From NCBI GenBank assembly GCA_005790965.1, contig SXTL01000003.1:1-24540 (forward strand): a stretch of DNA of 24,540 bases, given 5' to 3'. The DNA is from Burkholderiales bacterium. Lineage in GTDB: Bacteria; Pseudomonadota; Gammaproteobacteria; Burkholderiales; Thiobacillaceae. The notes below the pieces were generated by a model, which had not been told where the DNA came from, searched no databases, and saw only the letters and a list, made by a program, of their open reading frames with translations. The position numbers were made by a program, and so were the translations under genes. How positions within the stretch are numbered: position 1 is the first letter of the stretch; the number at the start of each line of letters is the position of its first letter. Positions 1 through 6,058 of the stretch are shown here, piece after piece.

Positions 1-636
1 GCCCCGTTCGATGTCTATTACGACGATGCGGTGCGTGGCCTGAGGTGGCCGGTGGTCCTGAAGGACGGCAAGTGGACCGAGACCAAATGGCGCTTCAACT
101 CTGATTACGACCCCTATTGCAAGCCGGGCAGTGGCATTGATTTTTACGGCAACAACGGTAATGCCCTGGTTATGGGTGACCTTGATAAGCCGGGTGACGG
201 CAGCGTCAAGGTCAAACTCGATGGCAAGGCCAAGATCTACTTCCGTCCCTATGCCACCCCGGTCGAAGAGCCGGATACCAACTTCAACCTCTGGCTGTGT
301 ACGGGTCGCGTTCTGGAACACTGGCATTCCGGTTCGATGACGCGTCGCGTGCCCGAACTGCACCGCGCCGTGCCCAACGCCGTGTGCTGGATCCATCCCA
401 AGGATGCCGATGCGCGCGGTCTGAAGCGCAACGATCTGGTCTGGGTCGAGTCGCGGCGCGGCAAGGTCAAGGTGCGGGTCGAGACCGGTGGACGCAATCG
501 CGTACCGCGCGGCCTAGTCTATGTGCCATGGTTCGACGAATCCGTGCTGATCAACAAGGTCTGCCTGGATTCGACCTGCCCGATCTCGAAAGAAACCGAC
601 TACAAGAAGTGCTCGGTGAAGGTCTACAAGGCCTGA
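1..636 (+). CDS. napA: Periplasmic nitrate reductase catalytic subunit NapA (C-terminal part, truncated by window start)
   Basis: The frame is open from base 1, so only the last 211 residues are present. NapA is the Mo-bis-MGD and [4Fe-4S] subunit that reduces nitrate to nitrite in the periplasm. The part seen corresponds to the C-terminal cofactor-binding domain of the DMSO-reductase family: LWLCTGRVLEHWHSGSMTRR is the typical NapA block, followed by the PNAVCWIHPKDA and DLVWVESRRG stretches and a C-terminal VPWFDESVLINKVCLDSTCP segment characteristic of NapA. The catalytic Cys and Fe-S ligands lie upstream, outside the window. It is followed after 108 bp by napG, napH and napB, which supports the assignment. 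Any napD, napF, napE or napC would have to lie upstream or elsewhere. Confidence 0.96.
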   Translation, partial: APFDVYYDDAVRGLRWPVVLKDGKWTETKWRFNSDYDPYCKPGSGIDFYGNNGNALVMGDLDKPGDGSVKVKLDGKAKIYFRPYATPVEEPDTNFNLWLCTGRVLEHWHSGSMTRRVPELHRAVPNAVCWIHPKDADARGLKRNDLVWVESRRGKVKVRVETGGRNRVPRGLVYVPWFDESVLINKVCLDSTCPISKETDYKKCSVKVYKA

Positions 637-646
637 TCCTGGCGAG

Positions 647-689
647 ACGGCCTCCCTGCGGGGAGGTCGTGGTGAGGGGGTCCCTCACC
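647..689 (+). repeat. Two abutting hairpins between napA and napG
   Basis: The gap holds two inverted repeats with no base between them. The first pairs 647-656 with 661-670 around loop TGCG (10 bp, one G-U). The second pairs GGTGAGGG (671-678) with CCCTCACC (682-689) around loop GGT. Neither is followed by a T-run, so they do not look like a full intrinsic terminator. They could stabilise the napA message or mark an RNA processing site. The function is inferred. Confidence 0.6.
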
Positions 690-744
690 CGGTGGCATAG
701 CGTGTCCCCGGGTAAGTGGCTCCAAAGATTATGGAAAACGAAGC

Positions 745-1524
745 ATGTCCGCCAACCGTCGTGATTTTCTGTTGCGCTTGATGCAGGGAGCGACCTTGGC
801 CTCCACCGGGGGTCTGGGTTGGGCCTACCTGTTGCGTCAGGAGGCCCGTGCGCAGCCCTTTGCGTTGCGCCCCCCCGGCGCCCTGCCGGATGACGATTTC
901 AATGCCGCCTGCATCAAATGCGGTCAGTGTGTGGTGGCCTGTCCGTTCGATACCCTCAAGCTGGAACCGGCCGGTGGCAATTTGCCTATCGGTATGCCGT
1001 TCTTCGAGCCGCGTGAGATTCCTTGTTATCTGTGCCCGGATATTCCGTGTATGAAGGCGTGTCCAACCGGGGCCTTGTCGCCGAAGTTAAAGAATATCAA
1101 TGACGCGCGCATGGGTTTTGCGCTGGTTGATACCGAGAACTGCCTGTCCTGGAAGGGTTTGCGTTGCGAGATCTGTCACCGCGAATGTCCGCTCAAAGGT
1201 AAAGCCATCACCCTTGAGACGCATCCACGGCAGATCTCCAAGCACGCCATGTTTATCCCCGTGGTGCATTCGGATGCCTGTACGGGTTGCGGGATCTGCG
1301 TCAAGGCCTGTCCGACAACCGAACCGGCCATCCGCATCCTGCCGCACGCCCTGGTGCAAGGCAAGATTGGCGATCACTACCGTCTGGGCTGGACCCGCGA
1401 GGATGCCATTACTCAAGAGTTTGATGCTTCGGGTGCTGCACCCACGATCGCGGCGCCGACCAACGCACCGTCCGGCCCGGTCAAAGGCAATGCGACCGAT
1501 TACCTTAATGATGGCGGGCTATGA
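745..1524 (+). CDS. napG: NapG, Tat-exported ferredoxin-type protein of nitrate reductase
   Basis: This 259-residue protein carries a twin-arginine signal (NRRDFLL, residues 4-10, then a hydrophobic stretch). It has four cysteine clusters for [4Fe-4S] centres: CIKCGQCVVACP near residue 56, CYLCPDIPCMKACP near 94, a CLSWKGLRCEICHRECP block, and CTGCGICVKACP. This is the MauM/NapG arrangement and normal length. NapG is a periplasmic Fe-S protein that works with membrane NapH to pass electrons from the quinol pool towards NapA-NapB. Its stop codon overlaps the napH start (ATGA at 1521-1524), so the two are translationally coupled. The ATG at 745 gives a signal peptide of the right form. The 108-bp gap from napA contains two hairpins. 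Confidence 0.95.
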   Translation: MSANRRDFLLRLMQGATLASTGGLGWAYLLRQEARAQPFALRPPGALPDDDFNAACIKCGQCVVACPFDTLKLEPAGGNLPIGMPFFEPREIPCYLCPDIPCMKACPTGALSPKLKNINDARMGFALVDTENCLSWKGLRCEICHRECPLKGKAITLETHPRQISKHAMFIPVVHSDACTGCGICVKACPTTEPAIRILPHALVQGKIGDHYRLGWTREDAITQEFDASGAAPTIAAPTNAPSGPVKGNATDYLNDGGL

Positions 1525-2453
1525 TCATGCGTACAGCTCATGAAAGTTCGCATGACCTCGCCCAGCGCAGCCTGAGCCAGAAGCTGTGGTCTTGGCGTTA
1601 TATCGTTCTGCGACGCCTCAGCCAGTTCGTGATCCTGCTGTTGTTCTTTGGCTCTGCGCACTGGGGCTGGGAGGTGGCCAAAGATGTGCCCCTCCTTTCG
1701 GGTAACCTGTCAGGTTCCAAGTTCATCGGCCTGATCCCGATGGCTGATCCCTTTGCGGCGTTGCAGATTTTTCTCGCTGGCCATGTCCTGCAGACCGAGG
1801 CCATCCTTGGCGCGGCGCTCGTGCTGGGTTTCTATATTCTGGTCGGGGGGCGGGTGTTCTGTGCCTGGGCGTGTCCGGTCAATCCGGTCACTGACCTGGC
1901 GGGCTGGTTGCGAGTGCGTTTTGACATTCGGCCGACCTTTATCCTGTCGCGCAACATGCGTTACTTTGTGCTGGCGTTGACCTTGGTGCTGTCGGTTCTG
2001 ACTGGGGTGGCGGCATTCGAGTGGGTGAGCCCGGTTGGCATGGCACATCGCGAGATCATTTTTGGGGTGGGCTTTGGTGCGATGGCGCTGTTGTCCATCT
2101 TCTTGTTTGACCTGTTTGTCCTGAAGCATGGCTGGTGTGGCCATCTGTGCCCGCTGGGGGCTTTCTGGTCGGTGGTGGGCAAGATCAATCCCACGCTACG
2201 GGTCCGTTTTGACAAGACGACCTGCACGCACTGTGGTGAGTGCGCCAAGGTCTGTCCGGAACCCCAGGTGCTGAATCTGAAGCACTTGGAGGAAAAAGGT
2301 TTCGTGTTCTCCGGCGAGTGCAGTAATTGTGGGCGCTGCACGCCGGTGTGCCCGGAAAATAGCCTGGTTTTTGATTTCAAGCCCCTGATCCGCGCGCATA
2401 ACGCGCAGGTGCAGGGTTCTGTTTCCGTGAGTGAGACGCAAAGGAGAGTGTGA
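1521..2453 (+). CDS. napH: NapH, membrane-bound ferredoxin-type quinol dehydrogenase subunit
   Basis: This 310-residue protein has four to five hydrophobic segments in its first 215 residues. The segments carry CAWACPVNP and CGHLCPLGAFW, the two CxxxCP motifs typical of NapH/NosR-type polytopic Fe-S proteins. Two classical cytoplasmic [4Fe-4S] ferredoxin motifs follow, CTHCGECAKVCP and CSNCGRCTPVCP. NapH with NapG is known as a quinol-oxidising module feeding periplasmic nitrate reductase. The start overlaps the napG stop; a second in-frame ATG lies at 1527. The stop TGA (2451-2453) shares one base with the napB ATG. Because no napC follows napB in the window, NapGH may be the main quinol-to-Nap route here. 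That last point is inference, since napC could lie upstream. Confidence 0.95.
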   Translation: MIMRTAHESSHDLAQRSLSQKLWSWRYIVLRRLSQFVILLLFFGSAHWGWEVAKDVPLLSGNLSGSKFIGLIPMADPFAALQIFLAGHVLQTEAILGAALVLGFYILVGGRVFCAWACPVNPVTDLAGWLRVRFDIRPTFILSRNMRYFVLALTLVLSVLTGVAAFEWVSPVGMAHREIIFGVGFGAMALLSIFLFDLFVLKHGWCGHLCPLGAFWSVVGKINPTLRVRFDKTTCTHCGECAKVCPEPQVLNLKHLEEKGFVFSGECSNCGRCTPVCPENSLVFDFKPLIRAHNAQVQGSVSVSETQRRV

Positions 2454-2941
2454 TGAGCAAGAATATGGCATGGGCTGGACTATTGGCTGGCGCGATTTTG
2501 GGTCTTTCCGGCTGTGGCCAGACGACCAAGGCACCCACCGTGAAGGTGGCCTCGATCAATGACGCCAGCTTGGGTTTGGAAAAGACGAGCGTCTACGATG
2601 TACCGACACCCCCAGTGACGCAGTATTCCAAGGCAGATCCGGGATCCTCTACATCGCTGGGGGTCTCGTATCACACGGCGCCCCCTCAGGTGCCCCACAA
2701 TATCGATGATTTTGTGCCGGTGACTCGGGACAACAACATGTGCGTGGCTTGCCACAACACGCCGGATCTGATCGGTACCAAGCTCGAGAAGGGCCAGGCC
2801 ACCCCGGCACCGCGCAGCCACTATATCGGCAAGAGCAGTGACCTCTACATGGGCCGCTGGAATTGCGTCCAGTGTCACCGTCCGCAGTCAGATGCCGCAC
2901 TTCTGGTTGAAAGCGTGTTCAGCCCGGATAAACTGAACTGA
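2453..2941 (+). CDS. napB: NapB, dihaem cytochrome c subunit of nitrate reductase, predicted lipoprotein
   Basis: This 162-residue protein contains two CxxCH haem c sites, CVACH and CVQCH, and the PPQVPHNIDD and RSHYIG stretches that supply the distal histidines in NapB. It hands electrons to NapA. I start it at ATG 2453 rather than GTG 2450, because AAGGAG at 2441-2446 is then well spaced. The N-terminus is short, with a hydrophobic run ending LSGC followed by GQ. This is a good lipobox with Cys21 as the predicted acylation site. Characterised NapB proteins are usually soluble periplasmic proteins with an ordinary signal peptide, so membrane tethering would be unusual. It is the last gene of the visible operon, and the one-base overlap with napH suggests coupling. 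Confidence 0.93.
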   Translation: MSKNMAWAGLLAGAILGLSGCGQTTKAPTVKVASINDASLGLEKTSVYDVPTPPVTQYSKADPGSSTSLGVSYHTAPPQVPHNIDDFVPVTRDNNMCVACHNTPDLIGTKLEKGQATPAPRSHYIGKSSDLYMGRWNCVQCHRPQSDAALLVESVFSPDKLN

Positions 2942-3010
2942 GGCTGTGCCAGATCCAAACCGGGCCATTGCGCGAGGCACGCCGAACCGCTGAGTTGGTT
3001 TGGCTAAGAG

Positions 3011-3035
3011 CTGATCGGGTGCGTCACCCGGTCAG
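3011..3035 (+). terminator. Hairpin downstream of napB (possible weak terminator)
   Basis: An 11-bp stem (3011-3021 with 3025-3035, one G-U pair) has a three-base loop CGT and is followed by ACTTTGTGG, a poor U-tract. It lies about 70 bp after the napB stop. It may protect the 3' end or act as a weak terminator; a stronger one follows at 3107. Confidence 0.45.
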
Positions 3036-3106
3036 ACTTTGTGGCATTGTTGCCTTGTAGCTTTATGGATGGGCCCGTTGCGATGCAGTAACGGCGAGGT
3101 TGAACA

Positions 3107-3131
3107 GGGCTGCACGATTGCAGCCCTTTTT
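3107..3131 (+). terminator. Rho-independent terminator downstream of the nap operon
   Basis: A perfect 8-bp stem, GGGCTGCA with TGCAGCCC around loop CGAT, is followed by TTTTT. It is placed between napB and the candidate crcB promoter at 3165, so it probably ends the nap transcript, about 165 bp beyond napB. Confidence 0.85.
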
Positions 3132-3164
3132 CGGTGGGCGCGCATGGTGCGCTGACGACATGCC

Positions 3165-3193
3165 TTGCAATCGCCCGGGGCCCTCACTATCCT
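3165..3193 (+). promoter_or_regulatory. Candidate sigma-70 promoter of crcB
   Basis: TTGCAA (3165-3170) and TATCCT (3188-3193) are separated by 17 bp. The predicted start of transcription would be about 3200, some 20 bp before the chosen crcB start. The site lies just after the nap terminator. I do not see a convincing fluoride riboswitch between it and crcB, and the leader would be too short for one. Confidence 0.55.
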
Positions 3194-3222
3194 GTGGCCT
3201 CGATCTGGGAAAAAGGGTGGCG

Positions 3223-3597
3223 ATGGGCGGTTTGATTGCGGTAGGCATTGGCGCGGCCATGGGGGCTTGGTTCCGCTGGGGCTTGAGTCTCTGGCTTAAT
3301 CCGCTCTTTCCGGCGCTGCCCTACGGCACCTTGGCCGCCAACCTTCTGGGCGGCTATCTCGTCGGCCTTGCCTTGGCTTTCTTTCTGCACAACCCGGACT
3401 TGGCGCCGGAATGGCGATTGTTTTTAGTGACCGGCTTTCTGGGCGGATTGACTACCTTTTCGACCTTCTCGGCCGAAGTATTCACCCAGCTTGCGCGCGG
3501 ACAACTCGGCTGGGCCATGCTGACGGCTGGCCTGCACCTGTTTGGCTCGTTGTCGATGACCGCGCTGGGGGTCTGGAGCGCGCGGTTTTTTCGCTGA
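3223..3597 (+). CDS. crcB: CrcB/Fluc-type fluoride ion channel
   Basis: The 124-residue protein has four hydrophobic segments and the hallmark motifs GTLAANLLGGYLVG and GFLGGLTTFSTFSAE. CrcB/Fluc proteins form dimeric channels in the inner membrane that expel fluoride. I chose ATG 3223, preceded by AAAGGGTGG, because it begins directly with the first membrane helix and gives the family's usual length (about 125). The longer open frame back to 3100 would add an unrelated Cys/Pro-rich tail that crosses the terminator and promoter. The TSUP gene begins 16-19 bp after the stop, so both are probably one transcript. Confidence 0.93.
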   Translation: MGGLIAVGIGAAMGAWFRWGLSLWLNPLFPALPYGTLAANLLGGYLVGLALAFFLHNPDLAPEWRLFLVTGFLGGLTTFSTFSAEVFTQLARGQLGWAMLTAGLHLFGSLSMTALGVWSARFFR

Positions 3598-3616
3598 CTA
3601 GCGGGGCGCGGCGGTG

Positions 3617-4378
3617 ATGACCTTGTCCGGTATCGATACCCTAGTTTTGTTTGCCGCCTCGTTGCTGGCTAACTTTTTCTCCGCCCTTTCGGGTGGGGGT
3701 GCTGGGCTTATCCAATTTCCCATTCTGATCTTTCTCGGCCTGAGTTTCGGGGTGGCTCTGGCGACCCACAAGGTGGCGAGCGTTTTTCTCGGCGTCGGCG
3801 CTATCCTGCGCCATTGGCGTGAAGGACGGCTGGCTAAACGGGAGAGCTTCATCATTCTGGCCGCCGGGTTACCGGGCGTGATCCTGGGTGCCTCGTGGGT
3901 GCTGCAGGCCCCGGAACGGCCGATGATCTTCTTATTGGGCCTCCTGACCGCCGGGTTAGGGATTTATTCCGTCTTCAAACCACAACTCGGCCTGATTCAT
4001 GCGCCCCGTAATTGGCAGGGGCGAGGGGTGTGGATAGGCGCGGCCGGTCTCTTCGTGGTGGGTTTTCTCAACGGCTCCATTACCTCAGGCACCGGCCTGT
4101 TCCTCACCCTGTGGCTGATCCGCTGGTTTGGTCTCGATTACCAGCGGGCCGTGGCCTACACCCTGATCTTGTGCGGATTTTTCTGGAACGGGACGGGCGC
4201 GGTGGTGCTGGGTATTCTGGGGACCGTCGCTTGGGATTGGATGCCGGCCTTGCTGATAGGCTCTATTCTGGGCGGTTATCTCGGCACGCATCTGGCCATT
4301 CGCCAAGGTAATCGCTGGATCAAGCGCGCTTTCGAGATCACCACGATTCTTATTGGCCTAAAACTGCTATTGTCATGA
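3617..4378 (+). CDS. TSUP family (TauE/SafE-type) membrane anion exporter
   Basis: The 253-residue, strongly hydrophobic protein has about eight membrane segments. The duplicated TSUP signature is visible as FSALSGGGAGLIQFPILIFLG with ATHKVASVFLG in the first half, and GFLNGSITSGTGLFLTLWLI in the second. The family moves small sulfur-containing or organic anions such as sulfite, sulfoacetate or taurine breakdown products. The substrate cannot be read from sequence, although sulfite or thiosulfate would suit a cell with soxB and a DsrC-like protein. GTG at 3614 precedes ATG 3617 in the same frame, so either could be the start. It follows crcB closely and is likely co-transcribed with it. Confidence 0.85.
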   Translation: MTLSGIDTLVLFAASLLANFFSALSGGGAGLIQFPILIFLGLSFGVALATHKVASVFLGVGAILRHWREGRLAKRESFIILAAGLPGVILGASWVLQAPERPMIFLLGLLTAGLGIYSVFKPQLGLIHAPRNWQGRGVWIGAAGLFVVGFLNGSITSGTGLFLTLWLIRWFGLDYQRAVAYTLILCGFFWNGTGAVVLGILGTVAWDWMPALLIGSILGGYLGTHLAIRQGNRWIKRAFEITTILIGLKLLLS

Positions 4379-4448
4379 TCGTTATAAGGGTTATTTGCGG
4401 GCCAACCCGACCGTCACTAAGCGCTAACCGGATAGACATCTCCTAATC

Positions 4449-4476
4449 TTGACAAAATCAGTCAAGTATTTAGAAT
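4449..4476 (+). promoter_or_regulatory. Strong sigma-70 promoter of the PuuD-like gene, overlapped by a dyad
   Basis: TTGACA (4449-4454) and TAGAAT (4471-4476) have a 16-bp spacer. The imperfect palindrome TTGACAAAATCAGTCAA (4449-4465, arms TTGAC and GTCAA) includes the -35 box, a natural position for a repressor. A related sequence lies upstream of the next gene at 5134-5150. Confidence 0.7.
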
Positions 4477-4545
4477 GCAGGGCATCTGACCCGAATTGGG
4501 TTAGCCAGTTTTTGTAACTTATTGATTTTACTGAGAGGAATAAAC

Positions 4546-5088
4546 ATGGGCAGTATTTTTCAATCGTTGGGTCGCACGGTGGTGGCGGGCTTGGTCCTCT
4601 TGGCTGGCGTTATGGCTGCAACCGGAATTGATCTGGTTAATGGTTTGCGTTGGGCACACACGATTTCGGGTGTCTTGTGGATTGGCCTCTTGTACTACTT
4701 CAATTTTGTGCAGATTCCGTCCATGCCGAAGATCCCCGACGAGCAGAAGCCGGCCATCGGCAAGGTGATTGCCCCGACCGCGCTGTTCTGGTTCCGTTGG
4801 GCTGCCCTGGCGACGGTGGTCACGGGTTTGGTGGTCGCTGCCGGTGCGGGCTACTTGGTTCCGGCCTTGACTCTGGAGATGCCTATTATCGGCCTCGGCA
4901 TGTGGCTGGCCCTGGTCATGGCCTTCAATGTCTGGTTCATTATTTGGCCGAACCAGAAAAAGGCCCTCGGAATCGTTGTCGTGGAAGCGGCTGATAAAGC
5001 CAAGGCCGCGCGCCTGGCCATGCTGACTTCGCGCTTCAACACCATGCTATCCATGCCGATGCTGTGTTGCATGATTGCGCAGTCCTAA
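4546..5088 (+). CDS. Stand-alone Urate_ox_N / PuuD-like membrane protein
   Basis: This 180-residue protein has four or five membrane segments. The segments LRWAHTISGVLWIGLLYYFN and FNVWFIIWPNQKKAL resemble the membrane domain of PuuD-type urate hydroxylases (Urate_ox_N), with a conserved His in an early helix. Full PuuD proteins carry a C-terminal cytochrome c domain, which is absent here: there is no CxxCH, only a CC near the C-terminus. A urate-oxidising role is therefore not supported. A haem- or redox-linked membrane function is possible but unproven. ATG 4546 is preceded by GAGAGGAA at good spacing. The gene has its own promoter and terminator, so it is monocistronic. The family call is from remembered similarity. 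Confidence 0.7.
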   Translation: MGSIFQSLGRTVVAGLVLLAGVMAATGIDLVNGLRWAHTISGVLWIGLLYYFNFVQIPSMPKIPDEQKPAIGKVIAPTALFWFRWAALATVVTGLVVAAGAGYLVPALTLEMPIIGLGMWLALVMAFNVWFIIWPNQKKALGIVVVEAADKAKAARLAMLTSRFNTMLSMPMLCCMIAQS

Positions 5089-5094
5089 GGAAAG

Positions 5095-5121
5095 AGGCCC
5101 GTCCGCGTGCGGGCCTTTTTT
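5095..5121 (+). terminator. Rho-independent terminator after the PuuD-like gene
   Basis: The stem AGGCCCG (5095-5101) pairs with CGGGCCT (5110-5116) around an 8-base loop, followed by a run of Ts to 5121. It starts 7 bp after the stop codon. Confidence 0.9.
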
Positions 5122-5133
5122 AGCCCTTAATAC

Positions 5134-5150
5134 TTGATTAAAACTGTCAA
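5134..5150. promoter_or_regulatory. 17-bp dyad upstream of the DsrC-like gene
   Basis: TTGATTAAAACTGTCAA has half sites TTGAT and GTCAA separated by 7 bp. It matches 13 of 17 positions of the dyad at 4449-4465 upstream of the preceding gene. The half-site spacing (N7) is not that of an FNR/ANR box (TTGAT-N4-ATCAA). It is probably an operator for a regulator common to both genes; the regulator is unknown. Confidence 0.5.
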
Positions 5151-5198
5151 CAATAGATCTGTGCAGCCGTTCGCTGCTTTTGCCTGAAAGGAAAGAAC

Positions 5199-5531
5199 AT
5201 GGAACTCAACATCAATGGCCAAATCGTTGAAACCGACCCGGAAGGGTATTTGGTCAACTTGTCGGATTGGTCCGAGGATGTCGCCCGCTATCTGGCCAGC
5301 CAGGACAAACTGGAACTGGGTGAGAACCAGTGGAAGATCATTCATTACATGCGCGACTATTTCAACGAATACGGTACGGCGCCCAACCTGCGCATACTGC
5401 AAAAGGGTTTGAAGGAAGAATTTGGTTCCGAATGGGGTGAGAAGAAATTCCTTTTCGACATCTTTCCGTTTGGTCCGGCCAAACAGGCTGGCCGCTACGC
5501 CGGCACGCCGAAGCCGACCGGCTGCGTTTAA
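5199..5531 (+). CDS. DsrC/TusE family sulfur-relay protein with a single C-terminal cysteine
   Basis: The 110-residue length and the motifs ETDPEGYLVNLSDWSEDVA, RDYFNEYGTAPNLRILQKG and GPAKQAGRYAGTPKPTGCV place this in the DsrC/TusE family. These proteins carry persulfide sulfur on a mobile C-terminal tail. The penultimate Cys109 is present. The second cysteine of true DsrC, eleven residues upstream, is replaced by Gly98. DsrC needs both for the trisulfide chemistry of dissimilatory sulfur metabolism, whereas TusE of the tRNA 2-thiouridine relay has only the last one. The TGCV ending is DsrC-like, the cysteine count TusE-like. A persulfide-carrier or regulatory role is most likely. The start has an AAGGAAAG ribosome-binding site. 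No tusBCD or dsr genes adjoin. Confidence 0.88.
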   Translation: MELNINGQIVETDPEGYLVNLSDWSEDVARYLASQDKLELGENQWKIIHYMRDYFNEYGTAPNLRILQKGLKEEFGSEWGEKKFLFDIFPFGPAKQAGRYAGTPKPTGCV

Positions 5532-5586
5532 TCAATGGCGCTGATTTTCTGCCATTGAGTCCTAACCGCTAATCCGTCCAGACGCG

Positions 5587-5614
5587 TTCAACGGGTCTGA
5601 GGCTCGGCTAAAAT
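5587..5614 (+). promoter_or_regulatory. Candidate promoter of the small periplasmic protein gene
   Basis: TTCAAC (5587-5592) and TAAAAT (5609-5614) are separated by 16 bp. Initiation about 7 bp downstream, near 5621, would fall inside the terminator hairpin at 5616-5634, so the new transcript would not form that hairpin. Confidence 0.5.
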
Positions 5615-5615
5615 G

Positions 5616-5638
5616 GGGCCCCTTAATGGGGCCCTTTT
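5616..5638 (+). terminator. Terminator of the DsrC-like gene, overlapping the next gene's start region
   Basis: GGGCCCC (5616-5622) pairs with GGGGCCC (5628-5634) around loop TTAAT, followed by TTTT. The same stretch contains the direct repeat AATGGGGCCC (5612-5621 and 5625-5634). An additional 8-bp inverted repeat without a T-run (TCAATGGC at 5532-5539, GCCATTGA at 5551-5558) lies directly after the stop codon of the DsrC-like gene. Confidence 0.75.
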
Positions 5639-5654
5639 CTATGGAGTGGTGACG

Positions 5655-5942
5655 ATGAAAAACCTAATTGCTGTTGTGGGGTTGATGCTTGCCAGCGCAA
5701 CCGTCCACGCCTTTCCTCAATACGCCTCGGGCGGTTTTCGCGGTGCCGAGCTGATGACGGCGGAAGAGCAAGCTGCCCACGCCAAGAAATTGCAAGAGAT
5801 GCAGACCTACGCCGAGTGCAATGCTTACATGATCCAGCACCGGCAAGAGGTGGATCGACGCGCGGCAGCCAAAGGGGTTGCCCTGCCGACCGTGCGTGGC
5901 AACCCCTGTGATGTCATGCGCACCTTCGGCCGAGTCAAGTAG
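5655..5942 (+). CDS. Small secreted/periplasmic protein of unknown function
   Basis: This 95-residue protein has a clear signal peptide (positive start, hydrophobic core, cleavage likely after VHA, near residue 19). The mature part of about 76 residues is charged and helical. It contains a LMTAEEQAAHAKKLQEMQTY segment and two cysteines that could form a disulfide. Similar small exported proteins with a helix of this type are known to me only as uncharacterised. I chose ATG 5655 because GGAG at 5643-5646 is correctly spaced and the product begins directly with the signal peptide; the longer frame from 5613 would start inside the terminator hairpin. No function is assigned. Confidence 0.75.
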   Translation: MKNLIAVVGLMLASATVHAFPQYASGGFRGAELMTAEEQAAHAKKLQEMQTYAECNAYMIQHRQEVDRRAAAKGVALPTVRGNPCDVMRTFGRVK

Positions 5943-6058
5943 CCTCGCCGCGGGCGGGTGAGCGGTTCCGAAGGCGCGATTAAAGTCTTTGGCGTTACCG
6001 TTAGAGCGGCGGGCGTGCCGACCTATGACCGATCGTGCGTCACTTTGGACTCAAGGCT

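Noticed and set aside
3081..3132. Possible fluoride riboswitch before crcB
   Set aside because: A GCGATG-like stretch followed by GC-rich stems looks faintly similar, but the conserved pseudoknot elements do not line up and the second stem is a plain terminator upstream of the predicted crcB promoter.
4449..4465. FNR/ANR box
   Set aside because: TTGAC and GTCAA resemble FNR half sites, but the spacing is 7 bp instead of 4 and the inner bases differ. It is kept only as an unassigned dyad.
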